Of a DNA stretch of 64,000 nt, positions 8,707 through 16,274 are shown piece by piece; positions within the stretch are counted from its first letter, which is position 1; every line of letters begins with the position of its first letter. Position numbers and translations under genes: made by a program. The notes beneath the pieces were generated by a model. It saw only the letters and a program-made list of their open reading frames with translations, made no database searches and was not told the origin of the DNA. The DNA comes from Thiohalomonas sp963783235 (GTDB lineage Bacteria > Pseudomonadota > Gammaproteobacteria > Thiohalomonadales > Thiohalomonadaceae): the NCBI GenBank assembly GCA_963783235.1, contig CAWAMN010000001.1:1550001-1614000 (forward strand), written 5' to 3'.

Positions 8707-8765
8707 GAAGACTGCCCCCTAGTAGTCGTTATTTCCGGTCTGAAGTCTTTTCCCGAAAAGCGGGA

Positions 8766-8996
8766 TTAAGCTTTCTTGATCAGGAAGGTGAACTTGCCGC
8801 CCTCTTCACCGGACTCCATCAGTTCATTGCCGGTCTGCTTGGCAAAGGCCTCGAAGTCCTTAACGGAACCCGGGTCTGTGGCGACGATACGCAGGACCTG
8901 GCCGGACTCCATCGTGCCGAGCGTCTTTTTGGCACGCAGGATGGGCAGGGGGCAGTTCAGGCCGGACGCGTCGAGTTCTTGGTCGAAATTCGCCAT
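8766..8996 (-). CDS. tusA: TusA sulfurtransferase
   Basis: 76 residues, normal length. Small cytoplasmic sulfur carrier. The active-site CPLP motif with persulfide cysteine C15 is in LDASGLNCPLPILRAKK. The start has an AAGGAG box 9-10 nt upstream. Directly before that box stands an intrinsic terminator closing a structured leader (9036-9215), so tusA expression is probably controlled by readthrough. Partners are the DsrE-like protein just downstream and the rhodanese upstream, which together could move sulfane sulfur toward cytoplasmic oxidation. Confidence 0.94.
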   Translation of the reverse strand: MANFDQELDASGLNCPLPILRAKKTLGTMESGQVLRIVATDPGSVKDFEAFAKQTGNELMESGEEGGKFTFLIKKA

Positions 8997-9035
8997 TTTC
9001 TCTCTCCTTTATATAGGTGACAGCAAAAAGAAAAA

Positions 9036-9065
9036 GCCAAGTCTACTCGGAATGCGAGACTTGGC
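9036..9065 (-). terminator. intrinsic terminator / attenuator before tusA
   Basis: Perfect 9-bp stem GCCAAGTCT/AGACTTGGC with a 12-nt loop, followed on the reverse strand by TTTTTCTTTTT. The tusA ribosome-binding site starts about 25 nt later. There is no gene between the promoter candidate and this terminator. Confidence 0.8.
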
Positions 9066-9215
9066 CGAGTTAACTGGTTCCCGCCCAGAAGGGACACTAC
9101 TACGGGCGCCCCAGGTGCGGCATTTATGGACTACAAAATGCCGGAAATCGTGTTTCGCACCTGGGAAGCTCTCGCGATAGTACCCGTTGAGGATGGAAAC
9201 TAAGTTAGAATTCAA
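9036..9215 (-). ncRNA. structured leader or small RNA upstream of tusA
   Basis: The 352-bp gap between the rhodanese gene and tusA has no convincing reading frame but strong RNA structure on the reverse strand. From a candidate promoter (9223-9251) the transcript would contain: a hairpin with a perfect 9-bp outer stem CCCAGGTGC (9157-9165) / GCACCTGGG (9110-9118), a 14-nt one-sided bulge, and a perfect 7-bp inner stem GGCATTT/AAATGCC; a smaller CGCCC/GGGCG hairpin; and an intrinsic terminator (9036-9065) only 40 nt before the tusA start. An alternative 6-bp pairing ACTCGG/CCGAGT (9065-9070 with 9045-9050) crosses the terminator stem. This is the layout of a transcription attenuator or riboswitch; an independent small RNA is the alternative. 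I do not recognise the family. Confidence 0.55.
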
Positions 9216-9222
9216 TATTGCA

Positions 9223-9251
9223 CTTATATGATAAGCGCGCGGCGAAAGCAA
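9223..9251 (-). promoter_or_regulatory. candidate sigma70 promoter of the tusA leader
   Basis: On the reverse strand: TTGCTT, 17-bp spacer, TATAAG. Transcription would start near 9215 and run through the structured leader into tusA. Sequence match only. Confidence 0.45.
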
Positions 9252-9348
9252 GTACCTCCTTTGCGGAGCGCGACTAACCAGCGGTCCCAAAGTCGCTTTT
9301 TTCTCATTAAACAACAGTCACTTGCGATTTACCTTCAGCGTTTTGCGG

Positions 9349-9669
9349 TCATGCCACCGCCAACCCGCCCTGAACCCAGGCCATGATCCCGCCGCGCAGA
9401 TTCAGGGTATTGTCACGTCCCAGTTGGGACAAATAGGCACAGGCTTGCCCCGAACGGGCGCCGGTACGACAATAAAATACCACAGGTTGGTTCTCTGGAA
9501 TTTCGGCGATTTGCACCGGGATGAGATGCAGAGGGATGTGCTCGGCACCGGGAATCGCACCTTGGGCAACCTCCATCGGGCTTCGGACGTCAATCAATTT
9601 GACCTGTTGGCCCTCGTCGTTCAGCATCCGGTCCAATTGTTGGGTGTCGATTTCCTTAATATTGAACAT
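9349..9669 (-). CDS. single-domain rhodanese-like sulfurtransferase
   Basis: 106 residues. One rhodanese domain: LIDVRSPMEVAQGAIPGAEHIP and the active-site loop CRTGARSG with catalytic C67. The start at 9669 is chosen over an upstream ATG at 9699 because GGAGGC lies 6 nt before it and because 9699 falls inside a palindromic operator. Likely role: mobilising sulfane sulfur (thiosulfate or persulfide) for transfer to TusA; the next genes downstream, tusA and dsrE, complete the known rhd-tusA-dsrE set. Between rhd and tusA lies the structured leader. Confidence 0.93.
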   Translation of the reverse strand: MFNIKEIDTQQLDRMLNDEGQQVKLIDVRSPMEVAQGAIPGAEHIPLHLIPVQIAEIPENQPVVFYCRTGARSGQACAYLSQLGRDNTLNLRGGIMAWVQGGLAVA

Positions 9670-9690
9670 GCAGCCTCCGGGTACGGATTC

Positions 9691-9708
9691 TATTAGCAAA
9701 TGCTAATA
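9691..9708. promoter_or_regulatory. palindromic operator overlapping the rhodanese transcription start
   Basis: TATTAGCAAATGCTAATA is a perfect 7+7 inverted repeat around AAAT. It begins just after the -10 box of the leftward rhodanese promoter, the usual place for a repressor site. Similar TTAGC/GCTAA sites stand in the sox promoter region, also directly after a TATAAA box. ArsR/SmtB-type sulfide sensors bind AT-rich palindromes of this kind, but the regulator is not in this window. Confidence 0.6.
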
Positions 9709-9710
9709 AT

Positions 9711-9738
9711 TTTATAGAGGATTTGGGACAGGATTCAA
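9711..9738 (-). promoter_or_regulatory. rhodanese promoter
   Basis: Reverse strand: TTGAAT, 16-bp spacer, TATAAA, followed 4 nt later by the TTAGC half of the operator. The next gene (bepA) starts divergently at 9782. Confidence 0.55.
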
Positions 9739-9781
9739 TGCCGTCTGCCGAAAGGGCGGTTCCCACAACGATAAGCAAACC

Positions 9782-11254
9782 ATGAGCCTACAAGGATACG
9801 CCCGACAAACGAGACTGGCTGGCGCCATTGCCCTTAGCGTGGCGCTGGCTGTTTCCCCCGCCCTTCCTGCAGTGGAGGTGTCCTCACTGCCCGATATGGG
9901 CGATGCCTCTACATCGGTTCTGACACCGGAAAAGGAGCAACGCATCGGAAAGGCGATGTGGCGACAACTGCGGCAGGCGGGGAAAATCATCGACGCGCCC
10001 GAGCTGGCGGGCTATGTACGCTCCCTCGGTTACCGGCTGCTGGCCGCGAGTGAATACGGCCCCCGCGAGTTCACCTTCTTCCTGGTTGATGCCCCCAGCA
10101 TCAACGCCTTCGCCATGCCGGGCGGTTATATCGGGATCCATGCAGGCCTGATTACCGCCACGCAAAACGAGGACGAGTTAGCCGCGGTTGTGGCCCATGA
10201 AATCGCCCACGTCACGCAAAATCACCTGGCACGCGGCTACCAGAAGGCCAATCGCATGAATTTGCCCATGACGGCGGCGATGATTGCGGCGATTCTGCTC
10301 GGCGCCCAGAATCCGGAACTGGCTGAGGCGACCATCGCTGCCACCACGGCCGGCGCGGCCCAAATGCAGCTGGATTTCACCCGCGCCCATGAGAAAGAGG
10401 CGGATCGCCTCGGAATTGATACGCTGGCCGCCGCCGGCTACGACCCCCACAGTATGGCCGGCTTCTTTCAGAAGCTGCAGGAAAAAAGCCGGTATTACGG
10501 CAGCGGCGTGCCGGAGTTTCTGCGAACCCACCCCGTCAACGAATCCCGCATCGCTGACGCCGAAGGGCGCGCCCGTACGCTTCCCGATGCCGCAAGCTCG
10601 CCGACACTGGGCTATTGGACCGCAAAGGCCAGGCTTGAAGTCCACCTGGCCAAGGACCCGGCCGAGTTGGCCCGTCGATTGCGCTCGCGTCTGGACGCCG
10701 GACGCTCAACCAACCGCCCGGCCGACCGTTTCACGCTTGCTCTGGCGCTCGTAAAAAGCGGAAAGGTCGAGGAAGCCCGGCCGATTCTGAAGCGATTCCT
10801 GGTCGAAGCGCCCGAACGTATCGCCTATCGAACCGCACTGGCCCGACTGGAGTTGGGGGCAGGCCGCCCTGAGCCGGCCTTACGGCTTCTGCGCGCCGGA
10901 CTCGAACTCTACCCCGACAACCCCGAACTTCTTCTTGCGCTGGGTGAAACCCACCTGCGCTCCGGAGCGCCCGAAAAGGCCAGCGACGGCCTGGAGCGGG
11001 CTATCCGCATCGGCCTCGATACGCCGCCCGAGGCCTACAAACTACTCAGCCGGGCCGAAGCGGCTCTGGGCCATGAAGCGAACTCACGGCTGGCGCTGGG
11101 CGAATACTATTTCCGCATCGGCGAAACCCACAGTGCGATCGATCAGTTGAGTGCCGCCCAGGACTACGCGAAGGATGATTTCTATATCGCATCCCGTATC
11201 GAAGCGCGTCTTGAGCAGTTCAAGCGTGAAGCTGAACTGGAAGCACAAGACTGA
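9782..11254 (+). CDS. bepA: BepA/YfgC-type periplasmic M48 metalloprotease with TPR repeats
   Basis: 490 residues. Signal peptide of about 30 residues (ALPAVEV). Zinc protease domain with HEIAH (VVAHEIAHVTQNHLARG, near residue 139) and the third ligand in EKEADRLGID. The C-terminal half consists of TPR-like helices. In E. coli, BepA is a chaperone-protease that promotes LptD assembly and degrades stalled outer membrane proteins; the domain order and length (487 in E. coli) agree. Divergent from the rhodanese gene, apparently monocistronic. Confidence 0.93.
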   Translation: MSLQGYARQTRLAGAIALSVALAVSPALPAVEVSSLPDMGDASTSVLTPEKEQRIGKAMWRQLRQAGKIIDAPELAGYVRSLGYRLLAASEYGPREFTFFLVDAPSINAFAMPGGYIGIHAGLITATQNEDELAAVVAHEIAHVTQNHLARGYQKANRMNLPMTAAMIAAILLGAQNPELAEATIAATTAGAAQMQLDFTRAHEKEADRLGIDTLAAAGYDPHSMAGFFQKLQEKSRYYGSGVPEFLRTHPVNESRIADAEGRARTLPDAASSPTLGYWTAKARLEVHLAKDPAELARRLRSRLDAGRSTNRPADRFTLALALVKSGKVEEARPILKRFLVEAPERIAYRTALARLELGAGRPEPALRLLRAGLELYPDNPELLLALGETHLRSGAPEKASDGLERAIRIGLDTPPEAYKLLSRAEAALGHEANSRLALGEYYFRIGETHSAIDQLSAAQDYAKDDFYIASRIEARLEQFKREAELEAQD

Positions 11255-11718
11255 CACTCCCCAAGAATAACGTCCTTTTTTGATCTCGCGGTTGGGCGTC
11301 GCGCTTCCCGGGTAAAACCAGGGGCCATTCCCCGCTGAGCCTGCGAAAGTGGCGCATTAAGGCCCATGGGTGACACGGGAAACCTTTTGGCGCTCCTGAA
11401 ATGTCGACTATTTCCTTTCAAAGACAAGGTCTTCCACCTTAATCCAACAGTAAATACAGGGTTTGTATTTCAGTATTAGCTAATATATTTTTGCAGCAAA
11501 AATAACAAGTTACACGAAAATCAAGCCTTGCGATCTGAATTGCTTTGTATATCCTATAAACACGCTTAGCTAACCTGTCGCTTGTTAGCTATCTTGATAG
11601 TTCCAAGGACGAAAGCCTGCATTGCTTGTTGCCAATCCTGCATGTGCAGTTAATCCACGGAAGTCGTCGGACTGTCCGCCCCACCGGACAGATAAAAAAA
11701 CCATTGGAGGAGGAGAAT
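11255..11718 (+). promoter_or_regulatory. intergenic region and promoter of the sox operon
   Basis: No gene seen. It holds three copies of a TTAGCTA motif: TATTAGCTAATA (11474-11485, a perfect palindrome), TTAGCTAA (11566-11573) and TTAGCTA (11585-11591). A TATAAA box at 11555-11560 is followed 5 nt later by the second copy, the same geometry as at the rhodanese promoter. No good -35 box pairs with it at 16-18 bp, so the promoter may need an activator. The 5' leader from there to soxX is about 150 nt. Confidence 0.55.
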
Positions 11719-12090
11719 ATGCGGAAAACACTAAAACTCATCACTTCCGCAAGCGCCGTCGCGGCGATCCTCGGCACCGTTGCCGTGGTGCCGCAGGTGA
11801 GCGTCGCCGCTGAGCCTAGCGTTGTCGAACAGGGTAAAGAGCTGGCCTTCAACCGTACGAAGGGCAACTGCCTTGCTTGTCATCAGATCGAAGGCGGCGA
11901 CCTGCCGGGCAATATCGGCCCGCCGCTGTTCAGCATGAAGCAGCGTTTCCCCGATAAAACCAAACTGCGGGCCCAGATCTGGGATTCCAACGACAAAAAC
12001 CCCAACAGCATCATGCCGCCGTTCGGTCGACACGAAATCCTGTCCGAACAGGAAATCGACAAGATCGTCGAGTACGTCTACTCGCTGTGA
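11719..12090 (+). CDS. soxX: SoxX, monohaem cytochrome c subunit of thiosulfate-oxidising complex
   Basis: 123 residues from the ATG at 11719, which is preceded by a strong GGAGGAGGAG. Signal peptide to about residue 31 (SVAAE). One c-type haem motif CLACH at 51-55 and the distal methionine in SIMPPFG near residue 98. SoxX pairs with SoxA in the periplasm to attach thiosulfate oxidatively to the SoxY cysteine. First gene of soxXYZA; the soxX end overlaps a possible upstream extension of soxY. Confidence 0.96.
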   Translation: MRKTLKLITSASAVAAILGTVAVVPQVSVAAEPSVVEQGKELAFNRTKGNCLACHQIEGGDLPGNIGPPLFSMKQRFPDKTKLRAQIWDSNDKNPNSIMPPFGRHEILSEQEIDKIVEYVYSL

Positions 12091-12128
12091 TTAGTAATCA
12101 ACGTTTAACAAACGAGGTTGTTGTGAAC

Positions 12129-12593
12129 ATGAAACGTCGCATTTTCCTCAAGGGGACCCTCGCCAGTGGTGCCATTGCAACCGCCCTGGGCGCCGGTCTT
12201 CTGAGCCCCCGACACGTGTTGGCCGCTTGGCCGAAGAACGCCTTCGAAGCCAAAAGCGTGCAAGACGCCCTTAACGGCCTCTACGGCTCCGACCTGACCA
12301 AACCGAGCGATGCGGTGAGCATCAAGGCACCGGATATCGCCGAAAATGGCGCGGTTGTGCCGATCACCGTCTCGGCCGACCTGCCCAATGCCGACTCGAT
12401 CAGCATTATCGCCGAGAAGAACGGTACTCCGTTGGCCGCCTCCTACCAACTGGGTGCCGGCACCAAGCCGTCTATCTCCACCCGTATCAAGATGGGCGAG
12501 ACCTCCAATGTGATCGCTGTTGTCAATGCCAACGGAAAAGCCTACAGCGCTCGCAAAGAGGTCAAAGTCACCATCGGCGGCTGCGGCGGCTAA
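12129..12593 (+). CDS. soxY: SoxY, sulfur-carrier subunit
   Basis: 154 residues. Tat-like signal KRRIFLKGTLASG at the N-terminus, as expected because SoxYZ is exported folded. The protein ends in GGCGG, the swinging arm whose cysteine C152 carries the sulfur substrate in the Sox cycle. Start chosen at ATG 12129; an in-frame GTG two codons upstream is possible, and the GAGG box at 12114 fits both. Followed by soxZ after 39 bp. Confidence 0.97.
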   Translation: MKRRIFLKGTLASGAIATALGAGLLSPRHVLAAWPKNAFEAKSVQDALNGLYGSDLTKPSDAVSIKAPDIAENGAVVPITVSADLPNADSISIIAEKNGTPLAASYQLGAGTKPSISTRIKMGETSNVIAVVNANGKAYSARKEVKVTIGGCGG

Positions 12594-12632
12594 ACCAGCC
12601 CAGCCAAATACCGAATCTGGAGGAAACAGAGC

Positions 12633-12947
12633 ATGTCCAAGAGCATCAAGATCCGAGCCAAGCAGAAAGGCGACGCCTGTCAGGTGAAGGCGCTCATCAA
12701 GCATCCGATGGAGACCGGCCTGCGCAAGGACAAGAAAACGGGCAAGAAAATTCCCGCCCATTTCATTCAGGAAGTGACTTGTGCCCACAACGGCAACAAT
12801 GTTCTCACGGGGCTGTGGGGCACTGCCGTATCGACCAATCCCTATCTCTCTTTCGAATTCGAAGGGGCCAAGAAGGGTGACAAGGTCGCATTGAGCTGGG
12901 TTGATAACAAAGGCCAGTCCGATTCTATCGAGACCACGGTCCGCTGA
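12633..12947 (+). CDS. soxZ: SoxZ, partner of SoxY
   Basis: 104 residues, usual size, no signal peptide, exported in complex with SoxY. Family signatures HPMETGLRKDKKTGKKIPAHFI and LTGLWGTAVSTNPYLSFEF. It shapes the interface that presents the SoxY cysteine arm to SoxXA, SoxB and SoxCD. A GGAGG box is 10 nt upstream. Between soxY and soxA in one transcription unit. Confidence 0.97.
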   Translation: MSKSIKIRAKQKGDACQVKALIKHPMETGLRKDKKTGKKIPAHFIQEVTCAHNGNNVLTGLWGTAVSTNPYLSFEFEGAKKGDKVALSWVDNKGQSDSIETTVR

Positions 12948-13018
12948 TCGGAACGAACAGTTCCGTTCAAATAAACAAAATACCCCATGTCGTATTCGGA
13001 GGATGGAGGATCCTACCT

Positions 13019-13879
13019 ATGAAAAAGCTGATCGCCGCGGCCGCGGCGCTGGCCGTTCTCGCCGGTAGCCCCGTCGTTGCCCAGGCATCGCCGGACGGAG
13101 ACCTGAAAGACTTCCGCGCACACTTCATGAAGCGCTTTCCCGGTATACCGCTCGACGAGTTCAAAAACGGCGTATATGCCATCAACCAGGATGCCCGCGC
13201 ATCCTGGGAAGCGATCGAGGACTTCCCGCCGTATGATGAAGGCCTGATCCTTGGCGAAGAGCTGTTCAATGAAAAATTCGCCAACGGCAAAACCTATGCC
13301 GACTGCTTTCCCAACGGCGGTATCGGGATTCGCCAGAACTATCCGTACTTTGATGCCGAATCGGGCGATGTAAAGACGCTCGAGGAGGAGATCAATGAGT
13401 GCCGGGAGGCCAATGGCGAAAAACCGCTAGGCTGGAAAAAAGGCAAACTGGCCGCCATTTCCGCGTATATGGCTTCGACCTCCAACGGGAAGGAGCTGAA
13501 CGTGGAGGTGCCGGACGACCCCCGCGCCCTGGAGTGGTACAACAAGGGTAAGAAGTTCTACTACACCAAGCGTGGCCAGCTGAACATGTCCTGCGCCGAC
13601 TGCCATGTCGGCAATGCCGGCATGCGCATCCGTGCCGATACGCTGAGCCCGGCGCTCGGGCAGCCGAGTCACTTTCCGGTCTGGCGCCTGAAGTGGGCCG
13701 GCAAGAGCGGCGGCGATTTCGGTGGCTACGGCACCATGCACCGCCGTTTCGGTGGCTGTAACAAGCAGGTACGGGCCAAGCCGTTCCCCGCGCAGAGCGA
13801 TGAGTACACCGCACTGGAGTATTTCCTTACCTACATGAGCAACGGCGTTCCAGTGAATGCCCCAAGCACTCGTAAGTAA
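13019..13879 (+). CDS. soxA: SoxA, monohaem-type cytochrome c subunit
   Basis: 286 residues, signal peptide to about residue 23 (VVAQA). Only one CXXCH is present, CADCH at 192-196. The position of the N-terminal haem of dihaem SoxA (TYADCFPNGG near residue 97) has a lone cysteine without CXXCH, so this is the monohaem class. The catalytic cysteine that receives thiosulfate is in FGGCNKQVRAKPF near residue 244. In some organisms monohaem SoxAX needs a SoxK partner; none follows here. Last gene of soxXYZA, closed by a terminator. Confidence 0.96.
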   Translation: MKKLIAAAAALAVLAGSPVVAQASPDGDLKDFRAHFMKRFPGIPLDEFKNGVYAINQDARASWEAIEDFPPYDEGLILGEELFNEKFANGKTYADCFPNGGIGIRQNYPYFDAESGDVKTLEEEINECREANGEKPLGWKKGKLAAISAYMASTSNGKELNVEVPDDPRALEWYNKGKKFYYTKRGQLNMSCADCHVGNAGMRIRADTLSPALGQPSHFPVWRLKWAGKSGGDFGGYGTMHRRFGGCNKQVRAKPFPAQSDEYTALEYFLTYMSNGVPVNAPSTRK

Positions 13880-13896
13880 GCGACTCGAGCTTGAAC

Positions 13897-13920
13897 AAAA
13901 CCCGGCTACGGCCGGGTTTT
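13897..13920 (+). terminator. intrinsic terminator of the sox operon
   Basis: Stem AAAACCCGGC / GCCGGGTTTT with a TACG loop, followed by further T residues, 17 bp past soxA. Confidence 0.9.
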
Positions 13921-14116
13921 TTTTCGTCCCGCTCCCGGACCGGTGTAGTGGCTCGGATAGAACGGGTTAGAGACCATATAAGTTCTTATGCGTGCATAAA
14001 ATACACGCGGATTGAAGCCGGGCGCGCTTTGTCATTATCATCCTCAATTCCGGCCTGTTCGCCCGGGGTTTCCGTGCGGCAAAAAGCCAATCCAATCGAC
14101 AACCAGGGGTAGTCCA

Positions 14117-16138
14117 GTGAGTACCGACAATAAGTCTGTCCTGACCGACGATGATGACGGGCCGGTCGTTGTCAAAGCAGCGCCGTCCGATGAGGAAAAA
14201 TCCGTGTTGATGAAACAACTGGTAGCGGCCGGTCTGTTTGCGCTGGCCGGACTGTGGCTTGCCAGTGTGGCGCCCTCTGTGGAAACGGCATGGGTGCTGG
14301 GCATACTCCTGCTGACCATCTATTTGTTCGCCTTCGAGGTCGTGGGCGTCGACGTAACGGCTATCAGTATTATGGTGCTGCTGGGCCTCACCGACTTGCT
14401 GGCACCGCTCATGGGGCTGGAGAGTGGACTCGTTCCCTCGAAAGAGCTCTTTACCGGCTTTTCGAGTAACGCGGTCATCTCTATTATCGCGGTAATGATC
14501 ATCGGCGCCGGACTGGATAAAACCGGCATCATGACCCGAGTGGCGGGATTCATCATGCGTGTTGGCGGCAGCACTGAGACACGCATCATCCCCCTCATAT
14601 CCGGCACTGTCGGCGTTATCTCCAGTTTCATGCAGAACGTGGGGGCAGCCGCCCTGTTTTTGCCGGTCGTCAGCCGCATTTCGGCGCGTACCGGCCTGCC
14701 GATGTCCCGCCTGCTGATGCCGATGGGCTTCTGCGCCATCCTGGGCGGAACAATGACCATGGTCGGTTCCAGCCCCGTGATCCTGCTCAATGATCTGCTT
14801 TTGACCTCCAATCAGGCGCTCCCGGCTGATAAGCAGATGGAGACCTTCGGACTGTTCGCGATCACGCCCATCGGTCTGGCGCTGGTGGCCACCGGTATCG
14901 TCTACTTCATCGTGGCCGGCAAATTCATTCTCCCCGCCAATGAAACCAAAGGCGCTGAAGGGGCCAGCACCATGGACCACTTCAAGGAGGTCTACGGTCT
15001 GGATTACGACCTCAATGAAGTGGTGGTGCCCAACGAGAGTCCGCTGGTGGGCAAGCACCTGGATGATTTCGAGAAAAACAGCCGTATCCGCGTAGTGGCC
15101 ATGCAGAGAGGCAGCGATGACCTTCGTGTCGGCCCCGGGGGCCTGGCCCGCGATGTCGGTATCGAGGCTGGAACCATCATAGGCGTCATGGCATCGGAAG
15201 AGGCACTCCATGCCTTTATCGATACCAACAAGCTGGAAAAGCGCACCGATCTGGAAACCTTCTCGGAAGAGTTGGTCGCCACCAAGGCGGGAATCGGTGA
15301 ACTCGTTATCCCGCCCGGTTCCGATCTGGTGGGCAAATCCGCCCGCGACGTCTGGATGCGCAAGACTTACGGCGCCTCCCTCCTCGGGCTCAGGCGGGGA
15401 GAAGAGACCTACCGCGAAGGCGAAGGGGTGCGGGACATGGCCATGCAGGCCGGTGATACCCTGGTCGTGCATACCACCTGGGCGGCTCTGGCCCGCTTGG
15501 AAAAGGATCGCAACTTCGTGGTGGTGACCTCCGAGTATCCCCACGAGGAGCTGCGGCCCCAGAAGGTCGGCTGGGCCGGGCTGTTTTTCGTGGTGGCCCT
15601 CTCCCTGGTACTTTTCTCGGATCTGCGGCTCTCCATCGCCCTGCTCACCGGGGCACTGGGCATGATCCTCTCCGGGGTGCTCAAGGTGGAAGAGGCCTAT
15701 GAGGCCGTTTCCTGGAAGACGGTGTTTCTGCTGGCCAGTCTTATCCCCCTCGGGTTGGCCGTGGAAACCACGGGGACCGCGAAGTGGATCGCCGATCAGA
15801 CCCTGGCGGTGGTCGGCACGGCGCCTATTTGGGTCATTCAGGCGGCTATCGCGATCCTCGCCACGTTCTTCACTCTGGTAATGTCGAACGTAGGGGCGAC
15901 GGTATTGCTGGTACCGCTGGCAGTGAATATCGCCGTGGGAGCGGGAGCCGACCCGGCGATGTTTGCCCTGACCGTGGCGATCGCCACCTCGAACTCCTTC
16001 CTCATCCCCACCCATCAGGTCAACGCCCTGATCATGGGGCCGGGTGGCTACCGGGTGCCGGACTTCATGCGGGCCGGCGGCATCATGACCGCCCTGTTCC
16101 TGGTGGTGATGCTGATCATGATGAATATCGTGTTCTGA
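14117..16138 (+). CDS. SLC13/DASS-family transporter with two RCK_C (TrkA_C) domains
   Basis: 673 residues from the GTG at 14117, which has AGGGG 7 nt upstream; a longer frame from 14012 lacks a ribosome-binding site. About 11-12 membrane segments in two halves, separated by two cytosolic RCK_C domains (VVVPNESPLVGKHLDDF and ELVIPPGSDLVGKSARDV). This is the layout of Na-coupled sulfate or anion permeases of the SLC13 group. It lies just after soxXYZA but behind a terminator. A role in moving sulfate, the end product of Sox, or another sulfur anion is plausible but only inferred from position; dicarboxylate or citrate transport cannot be excluded. Confidence 0.88.
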   Translation: MSTDNKSVLTDDDDGPVVVKAAPSDEEKSVLMKQLVAAGLFALAGLWLASVAPSVETAWVLGILLLTIYLFAFEVVGVDVTAISIMVLLGLTDLLAPLMGLESGLVPSKELFTGFSSNAVISIIAVMIIGAGLDKTGIMTRVAGFIMRVGGSTETRIIPLISGTVGVISSFMQNVGAAALFLPVVSRISARTGLPMSRLLMPMGFCAILGGTMTMVGSSPVILLNDLLLTSNQALPADKQMETFGLFAITPIGLALVATGIVYFIVAGKFILPANETKGAEGASTMDHFKEVYGLDYDLNEVVVPNESPLVGKHLDDFEKNSRIRVVAMQRGSDDLRVGPGGLARDVGIEAGTIIGVMASEEALHAFIDTNKLEKRTDLETFSEELVATKAGIGELVIPPGSDLVGKSARDVWMRKTYGASLLGLRRGEETYREGEGVRDMAMQAGDTLVVHTTWAALARLEKDRNFVVVTSEYPHEELRPQKVGWAGLFFVVALSLVLFSDLRLSIALLTGALGMILSGVLKVEEAYEAVSWKTVFLLASLIPLGLAVETTGTAKWIADQTLAVVGTAPIWVIQAAIAILATFFTLVMSNVGATVLLVPLAVNIAVGAGADPAMFALTVAIATSNSFLIPTHQVNALIMGPGGYRVPDFMRAGGIMTALFLVVMLIMMNIVF

Positions 16139-16160
16139 TTATCGGCCGACCCACGCCAAA

Positions 16161-16183
16161 AAGCCCGGGCAGGTCCCGGGCTT
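16161..16183. terminator. bidirectional intrinsic terminator
   Basis: Stem AAGCCCGGG/CCCGGGCTT with a 5-nt loop, T-rich on both strands (TTTTTT to the right, TTTTT on the reverse strand). It stands between the convergent SLC13 and carbonic anhydrase genes and can end both transcripts. Confidence 0.85.
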
Positions 16184-16274
16184 TTTTGTGCTGAAAGGAT
16201 CAGGGCGGCAGTTTGCGCTCTTGACCGGAGACCACCCGGGGAGGCGAGTGGGTGATCGCGTCCGCTCCTGGGGA

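Noticed and set aside
9009..9314. 101-codon reverse frame in the rhd-tusA gap
   Set aside because: It runs through the promoter, stem-loops and terminator, has no ribosome-binding site, and the composition is unlike a protein. The RNA interpretation fits better.
13967..16015. 682-codon frame opposite the SLC13 transporter
   Set aside because: Composition (H, Q, D, G rich) is that of an antisense mirror of a membrane protein gene; the + strand product has clear family motifs.
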